A stretch of DNA of 64,000 bases from Acholoe squamosa. Lineage: Eukaryota > Annelida > Polychaeta > Phyllodocida > Polynoidae. Below, one piece after another: positions 10,741-21,276 of this stretch (the stretch's first letter is position 1; each line of letters begins with the position of its first letter). A program made the position numbers and the translations under genes. The notes below the pieces were generated by a model, which was given only the letters and a program-made list of their open reading frames with translations, ran no database searches and was not told the origin of the DNA. Location: assembly GCA_949317995.1 (NCBI GenBank), contig OX439050.1:54375777-54439776 (forward strand), read 5' to 3'.

Positions 10741-11302
10741 CTGGAAGGCATTTCTCAAGACAGTACGACTGAACACAGCCACTACGATTTCCATCCCATA
10801 AAAGTTAATGTAGGTGATCGTAGGTAATGCACTCCGACTACTCTGTACGATCAGCACTTAATGCAGTATTTGCATATGGTTTAGTAGGGCTGTTGTTTCA
10901 TTAGGGAGTGATCATTTTTTTAGCAACAGGGGGGCTGGTGGGTTTGAGGGGGGGTCAGAATTTTTTCAACCCCTCTGATGGGGGGGGTCAAAAAAATTCC
11001 AACTGTTTTCAGTGGAAAACCCAGCGCGTTATTATACTTTAAAAGGCCACGTTTGCGTGCGATTTTTTATCCCTTATGGGGGGTCAAAAAAATTTCACCA
11101 CCTCAAGAGGGGGGTTGGAAATTTTTTCTCGCGCCCGCACACAAACCCACCAGACCCCCTGTGTCCCCCCTGTTGTTAAAAAATGATCAGTCCCTTAGTA
11201 CCCAGTAAATTTATGCAGGGTTGTATACAGTGGCATTAGACTGAGGGAAGCCACTACGATTTGAAGGGGTCTAGTCGTGCCATCGTGAGAAATGCCTTCC
11301 AG
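10741..11302 (+). mobile_element. MITE family M, copy 1, carrying a nested MITE
   Basis: The left end ctggaaggcatttctca and the right end tgagaaatgccttccag are inverted repeats of about 30 bp overall, continuing into gtacgact and agtcgtgcc. Internal blocks (actctgtacgatcagcac, gtagggc) match copies at 16394, 26698 and 40797. Without the nested 291-bp element it would be about 270 bp, like the other copies. Confidence 0.85.
10904..11194. mobile_element. Nested Harbinger-type MITE (291 bp, TTA duplication)
   Basis: Inverted ends run from gggagtgatcatttttt into agcaacagggggg on the left, and gggactgatcatttttt into aacaacagggggg in reverse complement on the right. Flanks are tta at 10901-10903 and 11195-11197. 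A 3-bp TWA duplication and ends beginning GGG are typical of PIF/Harbinger elements. The inside has several ggggggtcaaaaaa-type runs in both directions, so the whole element can fold on itself. The interior also gives a spurious 76-codon open frame. Confidence 0.85.
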
Positions 11303-11771
11303 CTTCAGAGATCTAAAGACGTGGTAACAAAGGAAGAAATGAGCCCTTGATAGATATTTTGGATAGCATTGCAAACCACTGATTCTCTCCTAACAAAAAC
11401 AATCATTACTTCCTATGTCCCTGGCTCTCCGTCCATTATATGCGAGGTATGTTTCTTTATTGTATCAAATATGTCATACATTGTAGATCAATTACGTCAA
11501 TATACCATTACAATAAGTTTTATCACAATAAAACGTGCAGGCCTCAGTTTGCACTGGTGTCAGTGCCTGAAGACGCTGAATATGTTTTGTCTGTAAGATA
11601 TAGAGTAGTTGGTAAATATTGACATGGGTTATAAATTATACTAAACTATATTCTTTTTGACCCAAACACTACAGGCATGTTTAATAGAATATGGTATATT
11701 ATTTTAATAATATAACAGTAAACAGAGATACAATGAATCCAGGAGAGGACTACAAATAAACATACTGGAAA
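11303..11771. other. Stretch with no gene
   Basis: AT-rich. I see no repeats or coding signatures. Confidence 0.45.
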
Positions 11772-12200
11772 TTATTCTTTAATAATTGTGAGCAGGTCAG
11801 CTTTTGTACGCTTTTTGAACTTTGCTTTATCCCTGATAACTCTGATTTCCCCAGGCAAATGTTTCCAATAAATGGCCGCCGCATACTTTTTCGTAACTAA
11901 CAAATTTTGCTGTGATGATTTTTGGAGTTGCCGGGAGCATAGCGACCGTAGTAACTCCTTTGTGTTTTCGGTTTCATCCCTGGCCGCTTCCATTATGCCT
12001 ATGACATGACTAGTGATGTCACAAAACTCCCCTCGACGGCTGTCAAAATCTTTTATACGCCCCCCGCCAGAGGTGCAGAGAATTTTCGCGCCCCTCTTTG
12101 GGGCTTGGATCACGGATAGGAGTGGCAACTCCTATCCGTGGTCCTTGCCACATTTTTCCTGTTAGAGTAGGCTCTGCACTCTGACGCGTTACCCTTAGCG
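11772..12200 (-). pseudogene. LINE ORF2 C-terminal end
   Basis: A frame ending at 11772 reads LLVTKKYAAAIYWKHLPGEI, then FKKRTKADLLTII, the usual closing block of these ORF2 proteins (a WN.LP..iR...fKk.lk type pattern). A change of frame near 12128 joins it to a segment that reads into the (TA)n array. The element ends in this frame with no gene downstream on the minus strand. Confidence 0.8.
12111..12140. repeat. Perfect 13-bp hairpin in the LINE 3' coding region
   Basis: cacggataggagt, loop ggca, then the exact reverse complement actcctatccgtg. The related relic near 51410 keeps only the inner part (agtggcaact followed by cctatccc), so pairing is not conserved. Confidence 0.85.

Positions 12201-12202
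<2 letters not shown>

Positions 12203-12265
<63 letters not shown>
12203..12265. repeat. (TA)n array, about 31 units
   Basis: Uninterrupted ta dinucleotides inside the LINE C-terminal coding region. On the minus strand they read as alternating Ile-Tyr, joined in one frame to flanking LINE-like residues. Confidence 0.98.
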
Positions 12266-12269
<4 letters not shown>

Positions 12270-12380
12270 CTCATCTTGTGACATTTTAAAAGAGTAATCA
12301 CGTAAGTGTGCCTCCCTTCTATATTTTAAATATGGAATATTAGTCCTCTTGTGGATATCAAGGGTGGGAGTTAAGATTGG

Positions 12381-12671
12381 TTATTTTAAACAGGAGATAC
12401 ACTGACCTTGTAAAATATGCAACTCTTTTAACATGGTTTCGTTTCCATGGGTACATACATCCCCTTGGTCAAAAAGAGGCAAAATATGCGTCTTGTATTT
12501 TAATAGAAAAATATCTTGTGGGAGGAAGTCCACTGTCTGTCTCAACTGGTAGGCCCTAAAAGCTACTCTCTTAATAATACTATTAATGTGGGCAGTATAA
12601 TTTAACTCTTTGTCTAGGGTGATACCAAGGTATTTGTAAAAGGGTACTTGAGTTAATACTGTATTGTTCAT
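12381..12671 (-). pseudogene. LINE reverse transcriptase thumb segment
   Basis: A 96-codon frame reads VPFYKYLGITLDKELNYTAH, a helical stretch, KYKTHILPLFDQGDV and a LHILQGQCISCLK block. These match the YLGi.lD, IlPlfdYgd and LQ..qn..ir blocks that follow the catalytic domain in non-LTR elements. FDQGD, where FDYGD is usual, marks decay. It follows the RT frame after a short gap and frame change. Confidence 0.88.
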
Positions 12672-12689
12672 TGAAAAAATAGTATGTTT

Positions 12690-13623
12690 ATCAAGTTACT
12701 TGTTTTGTTTTGAATGAGAAAATCATAGTTTTTGTCTTTTTTACATTAAAATAGAGCTTATTTGCTAGACACCATGTGGAGAACTTCTGTAGTTCAGGCT
12801 GGAGGATAGCTTCCGCCATCTCTACTGTTTTTGCTGAGGTATATATAACTGTACCATCAGCATACATGTATACATTAGTATCTTTTAGTGCATCCACTAG
12901 GTCATTTATGTATACCAAAAACAGCAACGGCCCCAAGACCGATCCTTGGGGCACTCCACATGAAGATAGGGATTGTTCTGAAAGTATATTGTTAATTTTT
13001 TTTTTTTTTTAAACCTATTGGATAATTTCGGAAAAAGTCTAAGATTTTTCCAGAGATGCCTAATTTTTGTAATTTTTCCAATCTATTAAATGATTTACGG
13101 TATCAAAGGCTTTTTGCATATCTACAAACACTGCTACTGTGGTTAGTCCTGAATTTCTATCCCTTAATATGTCATTGGTAAATTTGGAAACTGCATCGAG
13201 AGTTGACAAGCCTGGGAGGTACCCTCCTTGGTTTTTTGTTAACAGATTGTTTTGCTGAAGGTGATCTAGGACTTTTGCATGGACTACTTTCTCTAATAAT
13301 TTTGAAGGAAGGGGAAGAACAGTGATAGACCTATAATTTGTCACAAGTGTTGGGTCTCCTCCTTTGGGGAGGGGTGTAACCGTTCCACTTTTCCAATCAG
13401 TGGGGATCTCAGAGGTGGCAATTATTTTCCTCATAATAGCTATTAACTGTTGAGGACAAGTTTTAAAGGCTGTTTTTAAAATTTTTGTTTGTATATACTG
13501 CATGCCTGAAGGTTTCAAGATATTAATATCATTTATAAATTTCATTAGGTCTACTATTGAGGTATCTATATCCTCCAATTTTGTCTGACTTATGGGACCA
13601 TTGTAAAACCATGGGGCATACAT
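12690..13623 (-). pseudogene. LINE reverse transcriptase domain, catalytic Asp lost
   Basis: Finger motifs GTVTPLPKGGDP, NYRSITVLPLPSKLLEKVVH and a QGGYLPGLST block lead to palm motif A (AVFVDMQKAFDTVNH). A frame change near 13090 leads to KLQKLGISGKILDFF. A run of A residues (minus strand, near 13000-13012) and stops precede motif B (VPQGSVLGPLLFLVYIND). Motif C reads YADGTVIY where YADDT is expected, so one catalytic aspartate is replaced by glycine. The enzyme cannot be active. The family knowledge is general to non-LTR reverse transcriptases. Confidence 0.92.
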
Positions 13624-13689
13624 AGTTGCTGCTTACTGGTTGCCAATATTTCCAAAAAAGTCATTTATGTAGTTTGAAGTGTTTTCAAA

Positions 13690-14105
13690 TGCTACCTCAT
13701 CATCTCCATCTATTAATCGTACATCTGATTCTTTTTTGTTTACCCTATAATTTGATGTAATACAGCCTAAAACGTCTTGCTGTTTTTCCTATTGGCTTCA
13801 CATTCACATTTCATATGGGCTTGCTTTGCCAATGACATTTCTTTATTTACATCATTTCTTGCCCTTGTGCTCCTATCCAAGCTCTCTTTAGTGTTATCTC
13901 TCTTGGTCTACTTCCTCAGCTTATCTGTCTCTATAATACGTTCTAGCATATCATGTGTTATCCACTCATATAGTTTTTTCCTAACCTTCATGTCTTTAAT
14001 GGGACAGTGTGTGTCTGGGAACATTCTGATATGATCTATAAAGTAGTTCCAGCATACAACCGGGTCATGTGATTTATCTATTACAGACCACTCAGTGTCC
14101 TGCAA
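13690..14105 (-). pseudogene. LINE ORF2 endonuclease-RT linker
   Basis: A 65-codon frame includes CWNYFIDHIRMFPDTHCPIK and KVRKKLYEWITHDMLERI, the usual W..f......hcPik...v......WiT.e......rd.l.. block that links the endonuclease to the RT in CR1/Jockey-type elements. Decayed helical sequence follows toward 13690, in other frames. Confidence 0.8.
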
Positions 14106-14151
14106 ATACGCAATAAATACATTTTCATTATATTGCCTATAGGTTCGTCCT

Positions 14152-14700
14152 CTAAAAGATTACAATTGGTCTTTTTATGTATACTTTCCTTCTAATATAC
14201 ACCAATTCATGATCAGAAATATTCTCATCAGATACCCCCGCCGCCATGATATTCTCTGAATTTGTGAACATTAAATCTAAAGAGGTTGGGGCACCTTCGG
14301 GGGGATATCTTGTTGGTTCATTTATCCATTTTTTTGTACCCAGGCTTTGCATAGTTACCAATAATAGCCTCTTGTCATCTGTATCACCAGGGTATTGATA
14401 TTCATATCCCCCATGATGTATACCTCCAGCCACCTTCCCGACAATAATATGTTCCACCATATCTAAAATTCTACAGAATTCCTCTACTGTACCATCAGGT
14501 GGTTGGTACACATTGACTACATCATAATTCCTTATAAGCTGGTTTTGTATAATCACCAATATCATTTGAACTCTCATTTAGGTCCTTAAAAAACACTCAG
14601 AATATTTAATTCCCTCTTTTAGGTAGATACATAAACCTCCTCCCCTATTATTCTTTCCATTGGCTCATATCTCTCGGGGAACCCGCCCCCTCCCATGCTC
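14152..14700 (-). pseudogene. LINE apurinic-like endonuclease domain
   Basis: The minus strand gives RGGGLCIYLKEGIKYSE near 14660-14600, then after a frame change VVNVYQPPDGTVEEFCRIL, a GDTDDK-like block, INEPTRYPPEGAPTSLDLMF and VSDENISDHELVYI. These are the gGGv.iY, vvYRPP, T....stLDl.f and SDH motifs of the EEP-fold endonuclease. SDH is retained. The N-terminal metal-binding block is not cleanly visible; a 63-codon frame at 14718-14909 is a possible decayed continuation. Confidence 0.88.
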
Positions 14701-14910
14701 TATCATGACGTACACAATTATACTTTGTTATTAACATGTCTAGGTCTGTAGCAACTAACCATGTTTCTGAGTGTTAATATGTCGTAGTATGAATCTGTAA
14801 ACATTGGAAATATGGTATGCCTCATTTTTACTGCAATACTACCATAATTTATATGGTAAAATTGGAAACCCTTGCTGCGGTCTATAACCTCTACATCACC
14901 GAGTGTCAAA

Positions 14911-15589
14911 TTGGGTGATCATAAAACATTTCAGTGTAAGCCTGGATATCAGCATACCTGCATACTGACCTGTGTAAGCACTAGCTAGGTATAGGCCATC
15001 ATCGTAACTATAGGTACCTACTGGTTAGAACCTTAGCTACCTGGCATTTACCTGATATTTGTCATCAAATAAGAGACAAGCAACACTAGCAATCACGACT
15101 GATTTCCTTTACCTAAGTAGACACTGGTCAAATTCGTCTACCTCTCTAGATGTTGCTAGGCCAAGACCAATAGCCAGGCCAGCACACTCACAAGGGTCCA
15201 AGGTGGGATTCTTCTGGACCCTCTGGGCTGGCCTTGACGTAGGCTCAAGCTGGTTAATGTCTGAGCTGCCAGATGGGGCCCAAGTGGGCTTAGCCCACAA
15301 ACTTTTTTTCACTATAAGCAATAGCTACTGTTCCCCTCCTTTCATTGCATTTTAGTTGGCAATATACCAAAATATGTGCATTGGCATTATCCATGAACTT
15401 GGCAATATACCAAAATATGTCTATCAATACCATTCTACTTGAAAATAAAAGATATAAAAGCATAAAAAGCTATCATTTAGTTCACATTCTACAGTAGGCT
15501 TAGGTCTCCACCTAGAACAGTGAGGACCTTACGCGACTAGAACAATCGACCTTTGGATATTGGGTCCAATGCTCGTCCAACTGAACCTT
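14911..15589. other. Stretch with no gene
   Basis: Only short open frames. There is a GC-richer patch at about 15170-15300 with ggcccaagtgggcttagccc, a self-complementary motif that may come from a foldback repeat. Confidence 0.45.
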
Positions 15590-16393
15590 CTAGATCCCTC
15601 TCCATAAAAAACAGTACATGAAATTCCATGGATGTGTGTGTGTGTTTTTGTCCTAAGGGTTCCATTTTTTACCCTCTCATCTCACTGTTAAGTCATATCT
15701 TTTTAAGGGCCATTTTACACCATGATGGTAGTAAAAAGATATTGGAAGTATGTTAGGACAGACGGTTGTAAAGGCAATAGTCTTGAAGAATTCTTCGAAT
15801 CATTTCCCATGGGGTGGCCTGAAGAGTTGGTTTGGCACTTGATGTTTTAAAGGTATATAGTGCAACACCTGCCTAGGGTGACTAGATGGCTCTCTCAGTG
15901 CCATGAGGTGTCATTGCATGCGGCATAGGTAGGCACATAGATAGAACTGTGTGGTAGTGCATGTAGTTCATACCTTTTTGCTATTTCAGGTAAGGATCAA
16001 TAACGTGTTCATTACACCTGCCTCCCTCATGGATGGGAAATACCACACCCACTACTTCTGAATGAAATATGTTTAGACATAGTGTGGTATTCTGCTTTCA
16101 ATACCATCTACTTGATAGTGTACAAATATTATGCACTAAATGGCATAGGTCATGGTTCTCACCACCATCTTTTACTTAGCCCTTTGTGTTCTTGCACCGT
16201 GCCTGTCTATCTGTCTGTAAAACAACAGATTATGTAAATGTTAATACAATGAGTGGCTTAGAAAATGACTTGGTGGAAGACTGTACCTTGAAAAAGAACG
16301 CTTATGCGTATTGTTATCTTAACACATGTTTCAGGCGCAGCTTTGATTATGAGGCCACATGTAGGTGAAAAGTCAGGGGTCTTATATTTGGCA

Positions 16394-16661
16394 TGGAGAG
16401 CATTTCTCAAGATGGTACAACGAGACACAACCAGCATGACTTAAAACCCTCAAAATCAGAGTGGGTGGTCATAGGTAACACATTACGACTACTCTGTATG
16501 ATCAGCACTTAAGGCAGTAATTACATAGTGTTCGGTAGGGCAGTCGTGCCAGTGCAATTATTAGCGACCACTAGATACAGGGCTGTAATGCCATTTAACT
16601 GAGGGATCTCACCATGACTTGAAGGGGGTCTAGTCGTACCATCTTGAGAAATGCCTTCCAG
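16394..16661 (+). mobile_element. MITE family M, copy 2 (D1-specific)
   Basis: Left end tggagagcatttctcaagat and right end atcttgagaaatgccttcca are inverted repeats. Internal actctgtatgatcagcac and gtagggcagtcgtg match the family. In D2 (about 49810-49835) the flanks tttggcc and agagtaaaatagaaatc are almost adjacent, so D2 shows the empty site. Confidence 0.88.
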
Positions 16662-18780
16662 AAGAGGAGATAAAGTAAAATAGAAATCTGTTCTGAGGAG
16701 GATATCAAGGAAAGGCTAGTAGGCGTGTGGGAATTCTAAATGGCATTGTGATTATGTTAAGTTATAGGAAGGTTTAGCAATCACTACGTACTTTACCTAT
16801 AACTCATTTAACACAGATGGCCCAGTGCTGTAGGTATGATGCACGTCTACATTATATTGCTCACACAGTGGTACTAGTAGCTAAACCTCCCTATTATAAG
16901 TCCTTTCGTTACATGCCACTTTCCTCGAAAAAACTCTGGAAATCATCCTGGCCATCCTTGATAGCTGCAATTGGCCATACTAGAGAGGATATCAGTATCT
17001 TCATGTTGCTAGATGTTCCTTGCCTCTTATCTTAATACTTAAGGAGAGAGCAGATGATATGAGATGCCGGGGGTAGAATTATCCAGAGACAGCTAAATGG
17101 AGGAGGGAAATCAGTGGGGAAATGGATTGTCCTTGTTCTGTCTCACCACTTTAATGAAGAGGGGTCCCAAAATAAAGAGTGCAGCACAGAATTTTTTAGC
17201 TACCCATAGGTTTCCGAATCATGCCGATACAAAATTTGACCTTCACTACTGTAGACAAAAAAGGAAAGAACATCCGGTGCCATCAGGAGCAAAGTTTGAT
17301 GTGATTAATATCCAGCCTCCTGCACCCTGGGACCTTGACTGGCGGCAGGCTCAAGCTCATGAGTTTGCAACAAATGAAAGTGGAAAATTCATAAAAAAAA
17401 AAAAAAAAATGTCTTTTCTTATCATTTCTTGATTGCAATGGAAAATATACGTCTTCAGGACCATGCACATAAAATTTCATCATATAGTTATGAATATTTC
17501 TTGGAAAACCATTATCATGAAAATACCTTGTAAAATCATGGCTTTTCCTCATTGCCCTTAAATTGGTATATTTTCAAATAAAAAGGTTCATTGCTAAGCA
17601 ACCATTTGGAATACAACAAAATGAATATTGATTCCTTGGTATCGATTTAGGGGTGGGGGGTAGGTCACCTTAAACTGGGTGATTATCATGGAAGCTAGGG
17701 CCTACCATCTATCAAATTTTCCTGTGCTCCATATGGCCTCATGACCCCATATGACCCCATATGGTGTAACGGACGTTCAACAGACGTCCTTAACATGGTC
17801 GTTTTGTGACATTGACTTTAAATTTCTGTACAAATGGTAAAAGTACATATTTTTAGATCCAAAAAGTGGCAATTTACATCTATGAAAAAAAAATCCAATC
17901 ATCCTAACTAACTCACGGTCATGTATTATATCACCCTATATTTTTAAATAATTTTCAAATAAAAAAAAATACCAAATAATTATTTTATTTGAATTCTCAT
18001 AGTTTTTTTCTTGAAAACAATGAAAAATGATAAAATGTGACAAAAATATAATAATGACACCTTTGGGAGGGTTGAACATCCAATTTTGTTGGGCATACAG
18101 TAATGCATTGCAACTGTACTTATTTCTTATAATTTTTGGATGATGAAGTCACCATTCCTACTTTGTGACATTGCATGATATATGATCTGTGGCAGTTCTA
18201 TGAGCTTCACCCGGCAGTCTGATATGTAGGCTTTGCTCCACACTCTACTCAGTACCCCCCCCAACCCTCCGTTACCCCTCAGTATTGCCTTACTAGTGTA
18301 TTTAATTTCACTTTATGTCCAACATAGACTGTGACATCTATTGATGCCGACGGGCAATAACCAACAACTGGGAAAATTAAAGTTCACTATAAGACCTCGA
18401 CACTTAGGTTGAGGCTGAATTGATATAGTGAGAAATTGTAGGGCATGTGCAAAACCTTTGATATAGCAGTATTGATCATGCACTGATAGGACCTTGAGGA
18501 CTCAGGATGATGAAAGAGTATCGTGAAAGAATCATTAAAGATAATAGGCACAGGTAGCAGAGGCACCTTTAGTAAAGCCTCGTACCTTTATACAAATATT
18601 GATCTCTACGATATTTATGGTATCATAGTCTGTCTTTGACTGGACCATTATATGGGAAACAACAGCATGTATATGGCGAATCTCCCATACAGGTCTACAG
18701 TGTTATTTTGTACCAATTAGTTGTTGGTTTGGGACAATGGCCGGCCTGTCATGCATATTGAGAAACGCCTATACATATAT
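16662..18780. other. Stretch with no gene
   Basis: The first part (to about 16950) belongs to D1 homology. The rest is AT-rich, with a run of A at about 17393-17408 and the repeated motif gaccccatatg near 17740-17760. No coding signature. Confidence 0.5.
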
Positions 18781-18969
18781 TACTGTAAAAAAAGAATGTT
18801 GTCAAAATAATGGCGGAATCCTCGTCCCAAACTTGCCAGAGATCTGTCAATAATTTCAGAGAGTCCTTGTACCACTGTACTGCCATCTGGGGCTTCTGTT
18901 CAAATCTATACTAGTTTCCTGTGCAATATGATTGGTGGTTCACTGTATGATCCCTGGTAGATTTACAGA
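18781..18969 (-). mobile_element. MITE family N, copy 4 (minus orientation)
   Basis: Starts tactgtaaaaaaagaatg on the plus strand. The minus strand carries the family blocks gaaccaccaatc, cagatggcagtacagtgg and tctctggcaag in the family order. It ends near gatttacag. No coding capacity. Confidence 0.78.
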
Positions 18970-20037
18970 CCTTTTGGATATGCTCCTGTGTAGGCACTCA
19001 ATGACATTCTAAACATTAAATACAAATTGTGACAAGGGTTTATATAAATAATGAAGGACTAGGGGGGACTGCACAATATTAAATTAGTGTTGTCATTTGG
19101 TAATTATTTGTGATTCTACACTTGTATAAGTAGACTATATATTCTTGATCTTGGCTCCGCTTTCATGATATTCCATTTCTACCAACATCTGGCACACTCT
19201 AAAAAATAACATTTAGAATTCAAAATGTCTAAACCCCCAATAGATAAGATTTATACCAATTGACAGAGGAAACAGTGTAGGAATTGATAAGACCAACTGA
19301 AACACATGATCTTTTTGTCCACTCTATCATTACATTTGTGCCCTATACATAAAGAATTATGATTTAAATTAGCTGTGCTATTTTACAAAAAAATATGATG
19401 TTAGCAACAGTCCTTCACCCCCATTAGATGATGGGCTCTCATAGCCGCTGCTACACTTGAACAACATTCTGCAGGAACTGTCCTTTGTAACAATGTACAT
19501 AGAGTGTAGTGGAAAATGTCATGAGACTGAAACACCAATTATAGAACCTTCTTAGGCACTGAGGGGCAAGAGGACCTATACTCATATATCAAATTATCAT
19601 GTCTCTTTATATATTCCCGTAGCCTTTAGCTTATCCTGACGTTACTCTGTCCTAATAGTAAGACCTTTTCTAGATATTGAGGCTATCATATCTGACAATA
19701 AGATGTATGTGTATTATCTGTGTGAATGTCCACAGACATGAATGGTAATGATAGAGGCAAAAAACACCTATATGTGGCATTTGACATGACATACATTTTC
19801 CATTATTTAATTGTTTTCAGTCATCATTTCATAGTTATCATAAATATTTGTGCTATCTATTGCATGAATTCTGTAACCTGTAGTTAAAGCCATATTAATG
19901 ATAAATTAAACTAAAATACCCCAGGCACTAAGACCCACAATCAAAGCCTACAGTCTATCTCTAGTAGAAAACGTAAACTTAGTAGTACAGATGCATCACA
20001 TATAGAGGCACTGTATGAATTGTCAGAGGGGAGGCCC
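18970..20037. other. Stretch with no gene; weak similarity to 31.2-31.6 kb
   Basis: Blocks such as cccattagatgatg and atatctgaca.taag at about 19425 and 19692 resemble the D1 block at 31215-31480 and its D2 counterpart, suggesting a further, older copy. No protein signature. Confidence 0.4.
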
Positions 20038-20349
20038 TTAACACCAAAAAGGACCTGCCCAGAGACAAGGATCCCTACAGTCCCAAATACGTGTAGCATA
20101 CCGAAGGATGATTATAAATATGAACATAAAATCCTTTATAGATCGGCTGGATGATAAAAACACTCCCAGCACTGACTCTAATAATGTATGTGGAAGAATG
20201 CGCCCACTGATGCCAACGCCGCCACACGGGCTGCAGCAAAAGGGTGGTGGTTCAAAAACCAGTTGAAAGCATGTCATGTATATGGATGGGCTGCTGGCAT
20301 CGCAGAGCATCCACAATGGCAGAAATAAGCAAGTGTATTTCGTAAGAAG

Positions 20350-20670
20350 GTGATAGAACTGAGAACACAGTGTGCCACTAACATCATGAAATTGTCCAAA
20401 CTATATCTTGATCAGTGTAAATCTAACTATACTGATCTAAAGCAGGAGCACCTCCAATCAGTCAGTAATTTATGTCTTAAATCACAGTCAGAAGAAGAGG
20501 CTGCCAAAAACCTGTCCATTGTAGAGGAGTATGTACAGAAGGCGCAGAAAGTAGAGAGGCAGATATGAGATAAACAAACTCCGCAGGCCAGTGCCAGAAG
20601 ACTATCTGGACCCGGTCAGAGGGGTGTACAGAGTTAGAAAGCTAGAGAATGAATATGGGGCTCAGAAAGC

Positions 20671-20705
<35 letters not shown>

Positions 20706-21060
20706 AAGAGGCTAAAACAAAGGCTGAGGCCGAAAAAAACAAGCAATTCTGGGTACTGCCAGACTGGAACCCCCTCAAGAGGAGGATTTCAGGCGCCCCT
20801 CCTACCAGCCCCGCGGAGGCAGGAGGGGTGGGAGATGAATGGGGAGAGGGTACTCAAGGCAGGACCTTGACCCCAAGGATCCACGAAACCGGTGAGGCAC
20901 GTACTAGATACCATTATTGAAGAGTCCCATTCTGTACTAGAGAATGAGAAATTATCTCTCATACAAACAGAGATCGTAATAGTAGAAGAAGCAAAAGTCG
21001 CTGAACCAAACAAAAAAGTCAATGTATGTTGTACCTGTGGTCAGAGAAAAACTTTGAACT
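20350..21060 (+). pseudogene. Penelope-like element N-terminal region
   Basis: A 72-codon frame (20350-20568) is rich in Lys, Glu, Gln and Leu and looks like a coiled coil. After a stop and frame change it reads into a run of lysines encoded by 30 consecutive A, then a Pro-rich stretch with FWVLPDWNPLKRR. Further on, CCTCGQRKTLNC shows a CxxC pair. I do not recognise a family; its place upstream of the RT suggests the N-terminal part of the element's protein. Confidence 0.5.
20672..20701 (+). repeat. A30 homopolymer inside the Penelope-like coding region
   Basis: Thirty consecutive A between cagaaagcc and gagcaagaggc. The flanking frame stays open through it on two registers. It could be an expanded lysine codon run or an inserted A-rich tail. 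Confidence 0.95.
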
Positions 21061-21276
21061 GTTGACAGAGTGTTTGTGTCCTTGATTCAATAAAAAAACG
21101 AAAAAAACAGGCTGCAGTACAGCAGCCAAGAAATGTAGTAGAAAACAAAATATCATAGATCAAAATAGACCGAAAGAATCAAGTGTGGTAAATCTTAGCA
21201 AAAGAAGCTTACAGAAGATGAATCCAATCTCTTAGAAAAATGGCTGAATTTCTATCCAACACAGAAATCCAACCCT

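Larger units (their letters stand above)
11772..14910 (-). mobile_element. Degenerate LINE (Jockey/CR1/L2-like), ORF2 nearly full length
   Basis: Read on the minus strand, the parts come in the expected order: endonuclease (about 14700-14150), linker (14105-13690), reverse transcriptase (13623-12690), thumb (12671-12381) and C-terminal region (to 11772). All are separated by stops or frame changes. A (TA)n array lies in the C-terminal region. No ORF1 was recognised. The true 5' and 3' ends were not delimited. A smaller relic of the same 3' region is at about 51285-51475. Confidence 0.9.

Noticed and set aside
10978-11208. 76-codon frame in a G/T-rich region
   Set aside because: It lies inside the Harbinger-type MITE and its inverted ends.
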